Shown here piece after piece: positions 38,212 to 47,363 of a DNA stretch of 64,000 nt (positions within the stretch are counted from its first letter, which is position 1; every line of letters starts with the position of its first letter). Source of the DNA: Pseudoponticoccus marisrubri (GTDB lineage: Bacteria; Pseudomonadota; Alphaproteobacteria; Rhodobacterales; Rhodobacteraceae); contig NZ_LPXO01000004.1 in assembly GCF_001482405.1 (NCBI RefSeq), positions 1-64,000 on the forward strand. The letters run 5' to 3'. A program made the translations under genes and the position numbers. The notes under the pieces were generated by a model that was not told where the DNA came from, ran no database searches, and saw only the letters and a list, made by a program, of their open reading frames with translations.

Positions 38212-38229
38212 CCGTTTCGTACGAAACGG
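38212..38229. repeat. 18-bp perfect palindrome, related to double-palindrome elements
   Basis: CCGTTTCGTACGAAACGG is its own reverse complement. It lies 20 nt behind the stop of the FCD regulator on the minus strand. The TTTCGT/ACGAAA arms resemble the first hairpin of the element at 41632-41655, so I treat it tentatively as a shorter member of the same family. It could alternatively be a protein-binding site. Confidence 0.5.
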
Positions 38230-38249
38230 CGCATTCCAGAGCGCGGGTC

Positions 38250-39020
38250 TCAGCCCCGGTCGATCTCGCGGCGCAGCCGCTGGCGGGCGATCGCCTCGTT
38301 CGCCTCGGCCTTGCGATCGGCAAAGAGCGCCGCCTCGACATAGCCCAGATGCGCCTCCACCGCCGCCCGCGCCGCGCCCGGGTCGCGCGCCTGCAGCGCG
38401 TCGTTGATCGCCCGGTGCTGGTCCAGCAGCGCCTCGCGCGTGGTGCGCTGCTTGAACATGATCTGACGGTTGTAGAACACGCCCTCGCGCAGCAGCTGGT
38501 ACATGGCGCGCATCATGTGCAGCATGATGACATTGTGGCTGGCCTCGATGATCGCCAGGTGGAAATCCGCATCCAATTGCGCCTCCTCGGCCGGGTTGCG
38601 CTTGCCATGGGCGATTTCCATCTTGGAAAACAGAGCGTTGATGACCTCCAGGTCGGTCGCCGTGCCGAGCTTTGCAGCGCGCTCGGCCGCCAGCCCCTCC
38701 ATGTCGCGCCGGAAGGACAGGTAGTCGAACACCGCCTCGTCATGGTTGGCGAAAAGCCCGATCAGCGCCTCGGAGAAGGCCGATCCCAGCACGTCCGAGA
38801 CATAGATCCCCGCTCCCGCCCGCGCATCCAGCAGCCCGCGCGCCTGCAGCTCGGACACCGCCTCGCGCAGCGAGGGGCGCGACACCCCCAGCCGCTCGGA
38901 CAGCTCGCGCTCGGAGGGCAGTCGTTCGCCCGGGCGCAGCACGCCACGCAGGATCAACAGTTCGATCTGCTCGACAACGGCAGAGGAGAGTTTCTCGGGC
39001 TTGACCCTCTGGAACGGCAT
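38250..39020 (-). CDS. GntR/FadR-family transcriptional regulator with FCD domain
   Basis: A protein of about 256 residues: an N-terminal winged helix-turn-helix (QIELLILRGVLRPGERLPSE, RLGVSRPSLREAVSELQARG) and a C-terminal all-helical FCD ligand domain with metal-binding histidines (DADFHLAIIEASHN, DQHRAINDAL, EAHLGYV). FCD regulators usually respond to small organic acids such as lactate, pyruvate or glycolate; the ligand here is unknown. I chose ATG 39020, giving MPFQRVKPEKLSSAVVEQI, a common N-terminus; ATG 39050 is also possible. It stands alone between amtB and moaE. Confidence 0.88.
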   Translation of the reverse strand: MPFQRVKPEKLSSAVVEQIELLILRGVLRPGERLPSERELSERLGVSRPSLREAVSELQARGLLDARAGAGIYVSDVLGSAFSEALIGLFANHDEAVFDYLSFRRDMEGLAAERAAKLGTATDLEVINALFSKMEIAHGKRNPAEEAQLDADFHLAIIEASHNVIMLHMMRAMYQLLREGVFYNRQIMFKQRTTREALLDQHRAINDALQARDPGAARAAVEAHLGYVEAALFADRKAEANEAIARQRLRREIDRG

Positions 39021-39084
39021 GGACGGATCCGGTGAAGCAACGCTGCGCATGACTTAGCCGCAATCGGGGCGCGGCGGAAAGGGG

Positions 39085-39540
39085 TCACCAGCGACGCAGC
39101 GCTGCCTCGTCCTCGTCCCGGGCCGCGACCCAGCCCGCGCCGTCCGCGCCATGTTCCTTCTTCCAGAAGGGCGCGCGGGATTTCAGGTAATCCATCAGGA
39201 AATCGGCCGCCTCGAAGGCCGCCTTGCGGTGCCGCGCGGCGGTGGCGACCATCATGATGCGCTCGCCCGCCTGCAGGGGGCCATGCCGGTGGATCACCAG
39301 CACCTCGCCCAGCGACCAGCGGGTCGCGGCCTCCTGCGCGATGGCCTCCAGCGCCTTCTCGGTCATGCCGGGATAATGCTCGATCTCCATGCGCTGCAGG
39401 TCACCATCCGCGTCGCGCACCACCCCGGTAAAGGTGACCACGGCGCCCAGATCCGTGCGCCCGGCGGCAAACCGGTCGGCCTCGGCGCCGAAATCGAAGG
39501 GCGCCTGCTGCACGACGATGCGGATGCGCGGCGCGCCCAT
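39085..39540 (-). CDS. moaE: Molybdopterin synthase catalytic subunit MoaE
   Basis: A protein of 151 residues with MoaE features: GAVVTFTGVVRDADGDL, MEIEHYPGMTEKAL, VIHRHGPLQAGERIMMVATAARHRKAAFEAADFLMDYLKSRAPFWKKE. The conserved Lys residues near the end act in sulfur transfer. It uses the MoaD thiocarboxylate to turn cyclic pyranopterin monophosphate into molybdopterin. It is directly downstream of moaD with a one-base gap. Confidence 0.96.
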   Translation of the reverse strand: MGAPRIRIVVQQAPFDFGAEADRFAAGRTDLGAVVTFTGVVRDADGDLQRMEIEHYPGMTEKALEAIAQEAATRWSLGEVLVIHRHGPLQAGERIMMVATAARHRKAAFEAADFLMDYLKSRAPFWKKEHGADGAGWVAARDEDEAALRRW

Positions 39541-39541
39541 C

Positions 39542-39787
39542 TCAGCCCCCGGTCATCGGCGGGAAGAAGGCGACCTCGCGCACGCCGTCCAGCGGCGCAT
39601 CGAAATCGGCCAGCTCCTGGTCCACGGCCACGCGCAGCGCGCCCAGATCCGAGAAGGCCATGGCATAACGATCCTCGCGGGCGCGCAGCTCCTCGACCAG
39701 CTCGGCCACGGTGGCGGCCCCGGTCTCGACCCGCTCCTTCGGCAGGCCGATCCGCTCGCGGACCCAGGCGAAATAGAGCACCTCCAT
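39542..39787 (-). CDS. moaD: Molybdopterin synthase sulfur-carrier subunit MoaD
   Basis: A protein of 81 residues starting MEVLYFAWVRERIGL and ending in the double glycine TGG, which is required for C-terminal thiocarboxylation in MoaD-type ubiquitin-like carriers. VAFFPPMTGG is the typical tail. It works with MoaE, encoded next. Its ATG shares one base with the pgsA stop (TGATG), linking cofactor and phospholipid genes in one operon, an arrangement often seen in this group. Confidence 0.95.
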   Translation of the reverse strand: MEVLYFAWVRERIGLPKERVETGAATVAELVEELRAREDRYAMAFSDLGALRVAVDQELADFDAPLDGVREVAFFPPMTGG

Positions 39788-40452
39788 CAGCTCTCCTCCT
39801 TGAGATGCGGGGCGGCCTTGCGGAAATAGTCGATCCCGGTGATCAGGGTCAGCGCGGCGGCGATCCAGAGCAGCGCCAGCCCGATATGCCCGGCCCAGAT
39901 CATGCCGGTATATTTCCAGCGCAGGCCCAGCTCGTCCGGGACGCGGCCGGCCATGACCTCGTCGAACATGGCCTGGTCCATCCCGTAGCTCGACATGCCG
40001 AGATAGTGTTCAAAGACGCCCTGCGCGAAGAGCACGGCGATCGCCACCATCTGCGCGGTGGTCTTCCACTTGGCCAGCTTGGTCACCTTCAGCGTGCCGG
40101 CCGTGTCGCCGAGGTATTCGCGCAGTCCCGAGACGAAGACCTCGCGGAACAGGATCACCGTAGCGGGCAGCACCAGCCAGGGCGACATCGAGGAATAGCC
40201 CACGATCACCATCAGCGCGATGACCACCATCGCCTTGTCGGCAATCGGGTCCAGCATTGCGCCCAGCTTGGTCTCCTGCTTCCAGGTGCGCGCCAGGTGG
40301 CCGTCGAACCAGTCGGTCGCGGCAGCGCCCACGAAGAGCAGCAATGCCGCCCAGTCGGCGAAGGGGCGCGAGAAATACAGGAACATCACCGCCACGCCGG
40401 GGGCGGCGAGCAGGCGCAGGACCGTCAGGATATTCGGCAGGTTCAGCTTCAT
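39787..40452 (-). CDS. pgsA: CDP-diacylglycerol-glycerol-3-phosphate phosphatidyltransferase
   Basis: A protein of 221 residues with the CDP-alcohol phosphatidyltransferase signature (D-G-x2-A-R-x8-G-x3-D-x3-D) in FDGHLARTWKQETKLGAMLDPIADK. About five membrane helices. It makes phosphatidylglycerol phosphate in the inner membrane. NLPNILTVLRLLAAPGVAV is the typical start. ATG 40452 is chosen; the longer frame upstream is a basic, non-family stretch. Confidence 0.95.
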   Translation of the reverse strand: MKLNLPNILTVLRLLAAPGVAVMFLYFSRPFADWAALLLFVGAAATDWFDGHLARTWKQETKLGAMLDPIADKAMVVIALMVIVGYSSMSPWLVLPATVILFREVFVSGLREYLGDTAGTLKVTKLAKWKTTAQMVAIAVLFAQGVFEHYLGMSSYGMDQAMFDEVMAGRVPDELGLRWKYTGMIWAGHIGLALLWIAAALTLITGIDYFRKAAPHLKEES

Positions 40453-40507
40453 CGTCTCCGTCCTAGCGGGTAACGACCGGCGGCGAAAGGTGTTCCGCGC
40501 GCGCCCC

Positions 40508-41239
40508 TCATCGGCGCGCCTGCCGGTCGAGCCGTTCGACGAAGGCGGCGCGCGCCGCGGGCAGCGGCCGGTCGCCCAGCGAGGCGGCAAGATGATGCGA
40601 CAGGAAATGCCCCGTCACCCCCAGCGCCTGGACGATCTCGGCATCCTCGGCCGCGCCGTGGCCCAGCAGCACCTCGGGCAGGGGCAGCAGCCGGTCGGCC
40701 CAGGCCCCGGCGCCCGCCCGCGTCACCGCGCGTCCGGATTTCGGCGAGACATGGGTCAGCCCCTCGGTGGCGCCGGTGACGGCGCAGCATGACAGGTCCA
40801 GCCCGAAGCCCATCTCCTCGAGCAGGGCCAGCTCCCAGCGGAGGTAGGCCAGCGGCCAGAGCGTGACCTGGTCGAGCAGGTCCAGAAGGGTTTCGGTGCG
40901 GCGGTAGAGACCGGGATGGGGTTCGCGTTCCGGCAGGCAGAAGGTCAGCAGCGCGGTGACCGCGTTCAGCCCGGCCAGCGTCACCCGGTGGGACATGGCG
41001 ATGGCGGCCCGCGCGCGCTGCGGCTCGGCCGTGAAGGTGCCCATGTGGTCCTCGAGCCGCGCGCGCCAGGCAAGGTCCAGCTGCGCGCCGGGCTGCAGCA
41101 TCGGGGCCTGCCGGCGCGAGGCGCCGCCGCGCACGATGCCCGCATGCCGGCCATGCCCGGGCGTGAACACGTCGAGGATCAGGCCGCTTTCGCCATGTTT
41201 CCGTGTGCCCAGAAGGATCCCGGTGTCGCGCCACTCCAT
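40508..41239 (-). CDS. recO: DNA repair protein RecO
   Basis: A protein of 243 residues starting [19 protein letters not shown], the OB-fold N-terminal domain of RecO, and continuing into the helical RecO C-domain ([22 protein letters not shown], where other members have a zinc-binding Cys cluster; here only a CC pair is present). RecO helps RecA displace SSB in recombinational repair. It lies in the conserved rnc-era-recO neighbourhood. Confidence 0.92.
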   Translation of the reverse strand: MEWRDTGILLGTRKHGESGLILDVFTPGHGRHAGIVRGGASRRQAPMLQPGAQLDLAWRARLEDHMGTFTAEPQRARAAIAMSHRVTLAGLNAVTALLTFCLPEREPHPGLYRRTETLLDLLDQVTLWPLAYLRWELALLEEMGFGLDLSCCAVTGATEGLTHVSPKSGRAVTRAGAGAWADRLLPLPEVLLGHGAAEDAEIVQALGVTGHFLSHHLAASLGDRPLPAARAAFVERLDRQARR

Positions 41240-41276
41240 GGCGCTTAGATGGGCGGGGCATGGCGTGCCGGCAAGG

Positions 41277-41606
41277 TCATGCCAGCCCGTCCTCGTCCAG
41301 CAGGTGCCGCCCCTGCCGGTCCTCGACCTCGATCACCCAGAGATCGGGATCGGCGCGGCGCTGGCGGGCGATGGCCGCGTCGACGCCGGGCTCGTCGCCC
41401 GCGACCAGCTCGGACCAGCGGCGCGCGCCGGTCTCGAGGTCGAACCCGCGGGTGAAGGCCCGCGCCTGACCATCCAGCGTGGCCAGCTTGACCAGCACCG
41501 CGCCAGCCGTGTCATCGCCATGGGCCACGACGAAGGCCGGGATGTCCACCAGCCGTAGCCGCGCCAGGTAGGCGTCCACCCAGAAGCGCGCGGTCAGCCG
41601 GCTCAT
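41277..41606 (-). CDS. DUF1491 family protein
   Basis: A protein of 109 residues, the normal length, with the family pattern [37 protein letters not shown] and [26 protein letters not shown]1491 is restricted mainly to alphaproteobacteria and has no established function. Its position between era and recO is common in this group. No signal peptide or membrane segment. Confidence 0.85.
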   Translation of the reverse strand: MSRLTARFWVDAYLARLRLVDIPAFVVAHGDDTAGAVLVKLATLDGQARAFTRGFDLETGARRWSELVAGDEPGVDAAIARQRRADPDLWVIEVEDRQGRHLLDEDGLA

Positions 41607-41631
41607 GACCGCCCCCGTCCCACAGGCGCGC

Positions 41632-41677
41632 GCAAATTTCGTTCACGAAATTTGCAAATTCCGTCCACGGAATTTGC
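41632..41677. repeat. Double palindrome element (copy 2)
   Basis: Two overlapping perfect hairpins: GCAAATTTCGT-tc-ACGAAATTTGC (41632-41655) and GCAAATTCCGT-cc-ACGGAATTTGC (41654-41677), each with 11-bp arms. It has the same architecture as 13858-13902, with changes in compensating pairs in the first hairpin (CAT/ATG there, CGT/ACG here). It starts 20 nt behind the era stop on the minus strand and 26 nt before the next gene. Confidence 0.85.
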
Positions 41678-41696
41678 CTGCGCGGGTGGAGAGGTC

Positions 41697-42605
41697 TCAG
41701 GCATTGCCGTCCCGGAAATCAAGGCCCATCTCGGAATAGCGCTCCGCCTCCTCGAGCCAGGATTCGCGTACCTTGACCTGCAGGAACAGGTGCACCTTCC
41801 GGCCCAGGAACTCCTCCAGCTCTTCGCGCGCCGCCTTCGAGATCGCTTTGATCGTTTCGCCCTTGTGGCCCAGCACGATTCCCTTGTGGCCGTCGCGGAC
41901 CACGTAGATCATCTGGTCGACCCGGGCCGAGCCGTCCTTGCGTTCCTGCCAGCTCTCGGTCTCGACCGTCAGCTGGTAGGGCAGTTCCTGGTGCAGCCGC
42001 AGCGTCAGTTTCTCGCGCGTCATCTCGGCCGCGATCATGCGCAGCGGCAGGTCGGCGATCTGGTCCTCGGGGTAGAGCCACGGCCCCTCGGGCAGTTCCT
42101 CGGCCAGCCAGCGGCGCAGGTCCTCGACCCCGTGGCCCTTCTCGGCCGAGATCAGGAAGGTGCGCTCGAAGGCGTAGCGCTCGTTCAGAGCCTCGGTCAG
42201 GGCCAGCAGCGCCGGCGCCTCCACCCGGTCGATCTTGTTGATGGCCAGCGCCACGCGACGGCCCCGCGGCAGCTCGGCCAGCCCCTCGAGGATGCGCGCC
42301 ACCCCGTCGGTCATTCCGCGATGCGCCTCGACCAGCAGCACCACGATATCGGCATCGGCGGCCCCGCCCCAGGCCGCGGCGACCATCGCTCGGTCCAGCC
42401 GGCGGCGCGGGCGGAACAGGCCCGGCGTGTCGACGAAGACCATCTGGCTGTCGCCCTCGATCGCCACGCCGCGGATCCGCGCGCGTGTCGTCTGGACCTT
42501 GTGGGTCACGATGGAGACCTTGGCGCCGACCATGCGATTGGTCAGCGTGGATTTGCCCGCGTTGGGCTCTCCGATCAGGGCGATGAAACCGGCCTTGGTG
42601 GTCAT
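41697..42605 (-). CDS. era: GTPase Era
   Basis: A protein of 302 residues with G1 GEPNAGKST, G2 region VQTTRARIRG, G3 DTPG, G4 NKID, and a C-terminal KH domain (GHKGETIKAISKAAREELEEFLG). Era binds the 3' end of 16S rRNA and assists 30S assembly. The ATG at 42605 gives the typical start MTTKAGFIALIG. Part of the rnc-era-recO neighbourhood, but an MFS gene is inserted between rnc and era here. Confidence 0.96.
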   Translation of the reverse strand: MTTKAGFIALIGEPNAGKSTLTNRMVGAKVSIVTHKVQTTRARIRGVAIEGDSQMVFVDTPGLFRPRRRLDRAMVAAAWGGAADADIVVLLVEAHRGMTDGVARILEGLAELPRGRRVALAINKIDRVEAPALLALTEALNERYAFERTFLISAEKGHGVEDLRRWLAEELPEGPWLYPEDQIADLPLRMIAAEMTREKLTLRLHQELPYQLTVETESWQERKDGSARVDQMIYVVRDGHKGIVLGHKGETIKAISKAAREELEEFLGRKVHLFLQVKVRESWLEEAERYSEMGLDFRDGNA

Positions 42606-42672
42606 GTGTGCTCTCGTCTGGTGGCGCGCTGCAGTAGCGCATTTTCGCGTCGGACGCCATGGGGCATGACGG

Positions 42673-43800
42673 TCACGGGGTGCGCAGCCGTGCGGCCAAG
42701 GCAACGATCAGCAGGGCGAAGCCCGCCAGCAGCAGCAGCGCCACCTGCAGCGAGGTGGCCGCGGCGACGAAGCCGATCACCGGCGGGCCGAGCAGCATGC
42801 CGCCATAGCCCAGCGTGGCCACGCTGGCCAGCGCGCGCCCGGGCGAGACGTCGGGGTCGTTGGCCGCGCGCGAGAAGGCCAGCGGCACGATCACCGCGTA
42901 GCCCAGCCCCATCAGCGCGAACCCCGCCAGCGCCAGCCAGAACGTCCCGCCCGCGACCGCGGTCACCACGCCCAGTGCCGCGACGGCGCCGAAGAGCCGC
43001 GCGGTGCGCACCGGGCCCATCCATTGTACGGCGCGGTCGCCGGCCAGCCGCATCGCCACCATTGCGACCGAGAAGACCGCGTAGCCCAGGGCCGCCTGCG
43101 CCTCGGTGACCGAAAGCTCGGTGGCGAGAAAGACGGCGCTCCAATCCGCCATGGCGCCTTCGCCGATCGAGGCGCTGAAGGCGATCAGCCCGACCAGCAC
43201 CAGCGGCCCGCGGGGCAGGGCGAAGACCGCGCCGCCGCCGCTGCGGGCCGAGTGCCAGGCGATCCAGGCGAAAGGCAGGGTCAGCACCGCCACCGCGCCA
43301 CCGGCCAGCCAGAAATGCGCCACCGGTGCCAGCCCCGACTGCACGGCCAGGTAGCCCGCCCCGGCCCCCAAGCCGGCGCCAAGGCTGAACATGGCGTGGA
43401 AGAAATTCATCGTGGGTCGGGCAAGGTGACGTTCCACCTCGGCGGCCCAGCCATTCATCGCCACGTCCATCGCGCCATGGGTTGCACCGAAGAGCAGCAG
43501 GACCGCTGCCAGCACCGGCACGGAGGGCGCAAGCGGGAGCGCCAGCAGCGCGGCGAGATAGGCCATGGCCGTCCAGCGGGTGACACGCAGCGCGCCCAGC
43601 CGGTCGATCAGCCCGCCCGCCACCGGGAAGGACAGGATGGCCCCCAGCGCAAGGCAGAGCAGCAGCAGGCCCAGCATGTCCTCGCTCAGGTCGAACCGCG
43701 TCTTGAAGGCCGGGATGCGCGAGGCCCAGACCCCGAACAGCGCACCGTTGAACAGGAAGACGGCGCTCACTGCGCGTCTCGGCGTGCGCAGCGCCATCAT
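42673..43800 (-). CDS. Major facilitator superfamily transporter
   Basis: A protein of 375 residues with about 12 membrane helices and MFS loop motifs (VAGGLIDRLGALRVTRWTAM between helices 2 and 3; MNGWAAEVERHLARPTMNFFHAMFSLGAG). Similar in shape to YbjJ-like transporters, which were first annotated as fucose permease-like; the substrate is unknown. Its ATG at 43800 overlaps by four bases a 17-codon leader ORF that carries the only good ribosome-binding site, so translation is probably coupled. It interrupts the usual rnc-era pair. Confidence 0.85.
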   Translation of the reverse strand: MMALRTPRRAVSAVFLFNGALFGVWASRIPAFKTRFDLSEDMLGLLLLCLALGAILSFPVAGGLIDRLGALRVTRWTAMAYLAALLALPLAPSVPVLAAVLLLFGATHGAMDVAMNGWAAEVERHLARPTMNFFHAMFSLGAGLGAGAGYLAVQSGLAPVAHFWLAGGAVAVLTLPFAWIAWHSARSGGGAVFALPRGPLVLVGLIAFSASIGEGAMADWSAVFLATELSVTEAQAALGYAVFSVAMVAMRLAGDRAVQWMGPVRTARLFGAVAALGVVTAVAGGTFWLALAGFALMGLGYAVIVPLAFSRAANDPDVSPGRALASVATLGYGGMLLGPPVIGFVAAATSLQVALLLLAGFALLIVALAARLRTP

Positions 43801-43850
43801 GTGCGCAGGTCCATGACGGCGCGCGGGCCGGGGCGGAACAATCGGGGCAT
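43797..43850 (-). CDS. 17-codon leader ORF upstream of MFS gene
   Basis: Read on the minus strand, AAAGGAGA is followed 6 nt later by ATG and 17 sense codons (MPRLFRPGPRAVMDLRT), then TGA. The stop overlaps the MFS start codon as ATGA. It is too short for a folded protein and has four Arg residues. It may be a translationally coupled leader that controls entry to the MFS gene, or simply a device supplying a ribosome-binding site. Confidence 0.5.
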   Translation of the reverse strand: MPRLFRPGPRAVMDLRT

Positions 43851-43923
43851 GGGCGGTCTCCTTTCCGGGACCGCGCTATCGCGGATCGCGACCCGATGCC
43901 AGAGGCCGGGCCCTGCGCGTCGC

Positions 43924-44601
43924 TCAGTCCAGCCGGTCCAGCAGGGCGCGGGCCGCGGCCTGTTCGGCCTGCCGTTTGGACTTGGCGCTGGAGGCGGCGC
44001 TTTCGCCGTTGGAGAGCTGCGCCTCGATCGTGAAGACGGGGGCATGATCGGGGCCCGAGCGGCCGGTCTCGCGATAGGCTGGCGGCGGCAGGCCACGCGC
44101 CTGCGCCCATTCCTGCAAGGCGGTCTTGGCGTCTTTGCTGTCCTCGTCCACATTGGCGATCCGCGCGCCCCAGAGCCGCAGGATCAGCGCCTTGGCCTCG
44201 GCAAAGCCGCCATCGAGATAGACCGCCGCGATCACCGCCTCGGTCGCGTCGCCCAGAAGCGCCATCTTGCGGCGCCCGCCGGACATCTGCTCGGACCGGC
44301 CCAGCTTGAGCGCGGCACCCAGGTCGACCTGCCGCGCGACATCGGCGCAGGTCTCCTTGCGCACCAGCGCGTTGTAGCGCGGGGCCAGCTGGCCCTCGGT
44401 GGCGCCGGGATCGCCGGCCAGCAGCGCCTCGGCCATCACGAGGCCCAGCACGCGGTCGCCGAGGAATTCCAGCCGCTGGTTGTCGTCGCGCCCGGGCCCC
44501 GACATCGAGGCATGGGTGAGCGCACGCCGCAGCAGGCGGGGATCCGCGAAACGGTAGCCCAGCCGCTCCTGCAGCGCGATCAGCTCGGCGGCGACCTTCA
44601 T
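43924..44601 (-). CDS. rnc: Ribonuclease III
   Basis: A protein of 225 residues with the nuclease signature [14 protein letters not shown] and acidic residues in [18 protein letters not shown], plus a C-terminal double-stranded RNA-binding domain ([31 protein letters not shown]). It processes rRNA precursors and would be the enzyme expected to excise the 23S intervening sequence at about 1.1 kb. The ATG overlaps the lepB stop by four bases. Confidence 0.97.
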   Translation of the reverse strand: MKVAAELIALQERLGYRFADPRLLRRALTHASMSGPGRDDNQRLEFLGDRVLGLVMAEALLAGDPGATEGQLAPRYNALVRKETCADVARQVDLGAALKLGRSEQMSGGRRKMALLGDATEAVIAAVYLDGGFAEAKALILRLWGARIANVDEDSKDAKTALQEWAQARGLPPPAYRETGRSGPDHAPVFTIEAQLSNGESAASSAKSKRQAEQAAARALLDRLD

Positions 44602-45431
44602 TCGATCTTCTTGAAGAACCGATCGCCGCGCCAGGTCCAGAAGAACAGCATGGACCGCCCGGCGGACGAGAACATGACGCGGCCGGCGCGGCCCACGAGA
44701 TTTTCATAGGGCACGAAGCCGACACCGCCGGCGATATTGGGCACGCGGCTGTCCGAGGAATTGTCGCGGTTGTCGCCCATGAAGAAGTAATGCCCCTCGG
44801 GCACGGTATAGACCGGCGTGTTGTCCGAGCCCTGGCTGGCGATGTTCAGGATCGAATGGCTGTGGCCGTTGGGCAGGGTCTCGATGAATTTCTGCTTCTC
44901 GCAGACGCCGCCGGGGCCGACCGGCCCGTTCGAGCAGCGCGGGCGCAGGCGCTGCGGGCCTTGCGGTGCCGCGATCTCCTCGAAGATGCCGTCGGGCACG
45001 ACCTCGACCGGCGCGTCATTGATGTGCAGCACGCCACTGCGGACCTGCAGCCGTTCGCCGGGCAGGCCGACCAGCCGCTTGATGAAGTCGCGCCCGGTGA
45101 CCGGGTGGCGGAAGACCACCACGTCGCCGCGTTGCGGCTCGCCGCCGAACAGGCGCGTGTTGTCGCCATCGGCCCAGCCGCAGAAATCCTGCGCGTCGAT
45201 GTCGATGCCGAAGCGCGGGATGATGATCGAGGGGCAGGAGGCGTAGGAATAGCCATAGGCCATCTTGTTGACGAAGAGGAAATCGCCGATCAGCAACGTG
45301 TCCTTCATCGAGCCGGACGGGATCCAGAAGGGCTGGAACAGGAAGGTGCGGAAGATGCCCGCGATCAGCAGCGCATAGACGATCGTCTTGATCGTCTCCA
45401 GAATGCCGCCCTTTTTCTCGTCACTTGCCAT
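44598..45431 (-). CDS. lepB: Signal peptidase I
   Basis: A protein of 277 residues with one N-terminal transmembrane helix ([19 protein letters not shown]) and the Ser-Lys dyad: Ser in [14 protein letters not shown], Lys in [13 protein letters not shown]. Box E is [17 protein letters not shown]. It removes signal peptides from exported proteins at the inner membrane. ATG 45431 gives MASDEKKGG. The extra 20 residues of a longer frame are unlikely. Followed immediately by rnc, the usual order. Confidence 0.96.
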   Translation of the reverse strand: MASDEKKGGILETIKTIVYALLIAGIFRTFLFQPFWIPSGSMKDTLLIGDFLFVNKMAYGYSYASCPSIIIPRFGIDIDAQDFCGWADGDNTRLFGGEPQRGDVVVFRHPVTGRDFIKRLVGLPGERLQVRSGVLHINDAPVEVVPDGIFEEIAAPQGPQRLRPRCSNGPVGPGGVCEKQKFIETLPNGHSHSILNIASQGSDNTPVYTVPEGHYFFMGDNRDNSSDSRVPNIAGGVGFVPYENLVGRAGRVMFSSAGRSMLFFWTWRGDRFFKKIE

Positions 45432-45529
45432 GCATCTGCCCCTTGCCCGCGCGATCCCGCGCTTCATGGGCGGCAGGGCAGGGCGTGTCAAGGCGACAGG
45501 TCGGTCGCGGGCGCGCCTGCCTCCGGCGA

Positions 45530-45958
45530 TCAGCCAATCGCAGCCCCCGGGGCGACGGTGCCCTCGGGCAGCGCCTCGATCACCACGAAGGCCTGCGCCC
45601 AGGGGTGGTCGTCGGTCAGGGTGACGTGGATGATCGCCTCGAACCCGGCGGGCGTCATGGCGGCAAGACGCTCCTGCGCCCAGCCGGTCACGTGCATCAC
45701 CGGCTGGCCGCTGCGCAGGTTGGTGACGGACATGTCCTTCCAGGCGATGCCCATGCGCAGCCCGGTTCCCAGCGCCTTTGAGCAGGCCTCCTTGGCGGCC
45801 CAGCGCTTGGCATAGGTGCCCGCCACGTCGGCGCGACGCTCGGCCTTGGCCTGCTCGGTCTCAGTGAAGACACGGTTGCGGAACCGGTCTCCGAAGCGCT
45901 CGAGCGTGCGCTCGATCCGCTCGATATTGGCCAGGTCGGTTCCGATGCCGAGGATCAT
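45530..45958 (-). CDS. acpS: Holo-[acyl-carrier-protein] synthase
   Basis: A protein of 142 residues starting [15 protein letters not shown] (metal-binding Asp8), with the second motif [16 protein letters not shown] containing the catalytic Glu. It transfers 4'-phosphopantetheine from CoA to acyl carrier protein. The pdxJ-acpS-lepB order is a standard proteobacterial arrangement, here with one extra gene between pdxJ and acpS. Confidence 0.96.
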   Translation of the reverse strand: MILGIGTDLANIERIERTLERFGDRFRNRVFTETEQAKAERRADVAGTYAKRWAAKEACSKALGTGLRMGIAWKDMSVTNLRSGQPVMHVTGWAQERLAAMTPAGFEAIIHVTLTDDHPWAQAFVVIEALPEGTVAPGAAIG

Positions 45959-45977
45959 GTGCAGATGGTCCGTCCGG

Positions 45978-46445
45978 TCACAGCAGCAATTCGCCGCGGA
46001 TCTCGCCGGTGGCCTGGTTCAGGGTGAAGCTGAGCGTCGTCCAGACCAGCTGTTCATGGCCCAGCTGGTAGATCTGCACCGGCACGGCAAAAGTCAGCCC
46101 GGTGGCCGGGTCGTAGCTGGCGGTCAGCTCGTCGAAGCGCATCCCGGAAAAGCCCATCCCGTTCGTGCCGATCACCTTGCACTGGCGGTCGCCCAGCTCG
46201 GCGAAGGGGGGCGAGAGCACCAGCAGGTAGGCCCAGCCGGCGGCGGGCTCGATCGTGTCGAGAAAGGCGATGCGGGTCTTGCCGTTCGAGAAGGTGCGGC
46301 TGTTGTCCTCCCATGGCTCCACGATGTTGCGCGCGCTGGCCTGCCAGTCGCAGTCCGACACCTCGACCGAGGGCATGTCAGTGTCCGCCCAGCCGGCGCT
46401 GGCGGTGGCGAGCCCGAGGCTCAGGACGGCGGCAAGGCGGATCAT
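45978..46445 (-). CDS. Secreted hypothetical protein
   Basis: A protein of 155 residues with a clear signal peptide ([20 protein letters not shown]) and a mature part with two Cys (SDCDWQ and RQCKVIG) that could form a disulfide. The C-terminal half has a repeated [16 protein letters not shown] and [11 protein letters not shown] pattern, suggesting a beta-rich fold. I do not recognise the family. It sits between pdxJ and acpS on the same strand and may be co-transcribed with them. Confidence 0.7.
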   Translation of the reverse strand: MIRLAAVLSLGLATASAGWADTDMPSVEVSDCDWQASARNIVEPWEDNSRTFSNGKTRIAFLDTIEPAAGWAYLLVLSPPFAELGDRQCKVIGTNGMGFSGMRFDELTASYDPATGLTFAVPVQIYQLGHEQLVWTTLSFTLNQATGEIRGELLL

Positions 46446-46523
46446 GGCGGCGCGGTGCTCCGGCAGGGGGTGGATTCGCGGATCAGGTTAGCATGCGGTC
46501 GCGGGCAGGGAACGTCCCATTAC

Positions 46524-47282
46524 TCAGCCCTCGGCGCGGGCCACGTCCATCAGGCGGCGCATCTCGGCGATGGCCGGCTGCAGCCCGCGGAAGATCGCCT
46601 CGCCGATCAGGAAATGGCCGATATTCAGCTCCATCACCTCGGGGAAGGCGGCGACGGGCATGACGGTCTCGTAGGTCAGCCCGTGCCCGGCATGGACCTC
46701 GAGCCCCAGCGAATGCGCCAGGGCCGACATCTCGCGCATGCGCTCCAGCTCGGCATCGCGGGCAGCGAGATCGCCCTCGGCGTGGAAATCGCAATAGGCG
46801 CCGGTGTGCAGCTCGATCACCTGCGCGCCGATCCGGTGCGCGGCCTCGATCTGGCGGGCATCGGCGGCGATGAAGATCGACACGCGGCAGCCGGCCTCGC
46901 GCAGGGGGGCGATGAAATGCGCCAGCCGGTTCTCTTCGCGGGCCACTTCCAGCCCGCCCTCGGTGGTGCGCTCCTCGCGCTTCTCGGGCACGATGCAGAC
47001 CGCGTGCGGCTTGTGGCGCAGGGCGATCTTCTGCATCTCCTCGGTCGCGGCCATCTCGAAGTTCAGCGGCAGGGCCAGCGCGCCCATCAGCCCCTCGATA
47101 TCGGCATCCGAGATATGGCGGCGATCTTCGCGCAGATGTGCCGTGATGCCGTCGGCGCCGGCTGCCTCGGCCAGTTTCGCGGCCCGGATCGGGTCGGGAT
47201 AGGCGCTGCCGCGCGCGTTGCGCACGGTGGCGACGTGGTCGATGTTCACGCCAAGGCGCAGACGCCCCGCATACTCGGTCAT
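46524..47282 (-). CDS. pdxJ: Pyridoxine 5'-phosphate synthase
   Basis: A protein of 252 residues starting [24 protein letters not shown], with [21 protein letters not shown] and [12 protein letters not shown]. It condenses 3-amino-2-oxopropyl phosphate with deoxyxylulose 5-phosphate to make vitamin B6. All hallmark residues (His, Glu and Arg in the TIM barrel) appear present. First gene of the pdxJ-acpS-lepB-rnc stretch. Confidence 0.97.
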   Translation of the reverse strand: MTEYAGRLRLGVNIDHVATVRNARGSAYPDPIRAAKLAEAAGADGITAHLREDRRHISDADIEGLMGALALPLNFEMAATEEMQKIALRHKPHAVCIVPEKREERTTEGGLEVAREENRLAHFIAPLREAGCRVSIFIAADARQIEAAHRIGAQVIELHTGAYCDFHAEGDLAARDAELERMREMSALAHSLGLEVHAGHGLTYETVMPVAAFPEVMELNIGHFLIGEAIFRGLQPAIAEMRRLMDVARAEG

Positions 47283-47363
47283 CGGATGCCCTCCAGAGAT
47301 TTGATCAAAACCTAGTCCGGCCCCGCGGGAAAGAAAACCGCCAAAGCGGCGCGAACAGCGGTC

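Noticed and set aside
42602-44725. A 707-codon minus-strand frame across the MFS, rnc and lepB ends
   Set aside because: It runs in another frame of three recognised genes, and its product is Arg/Gly/Ala-rich without domains.
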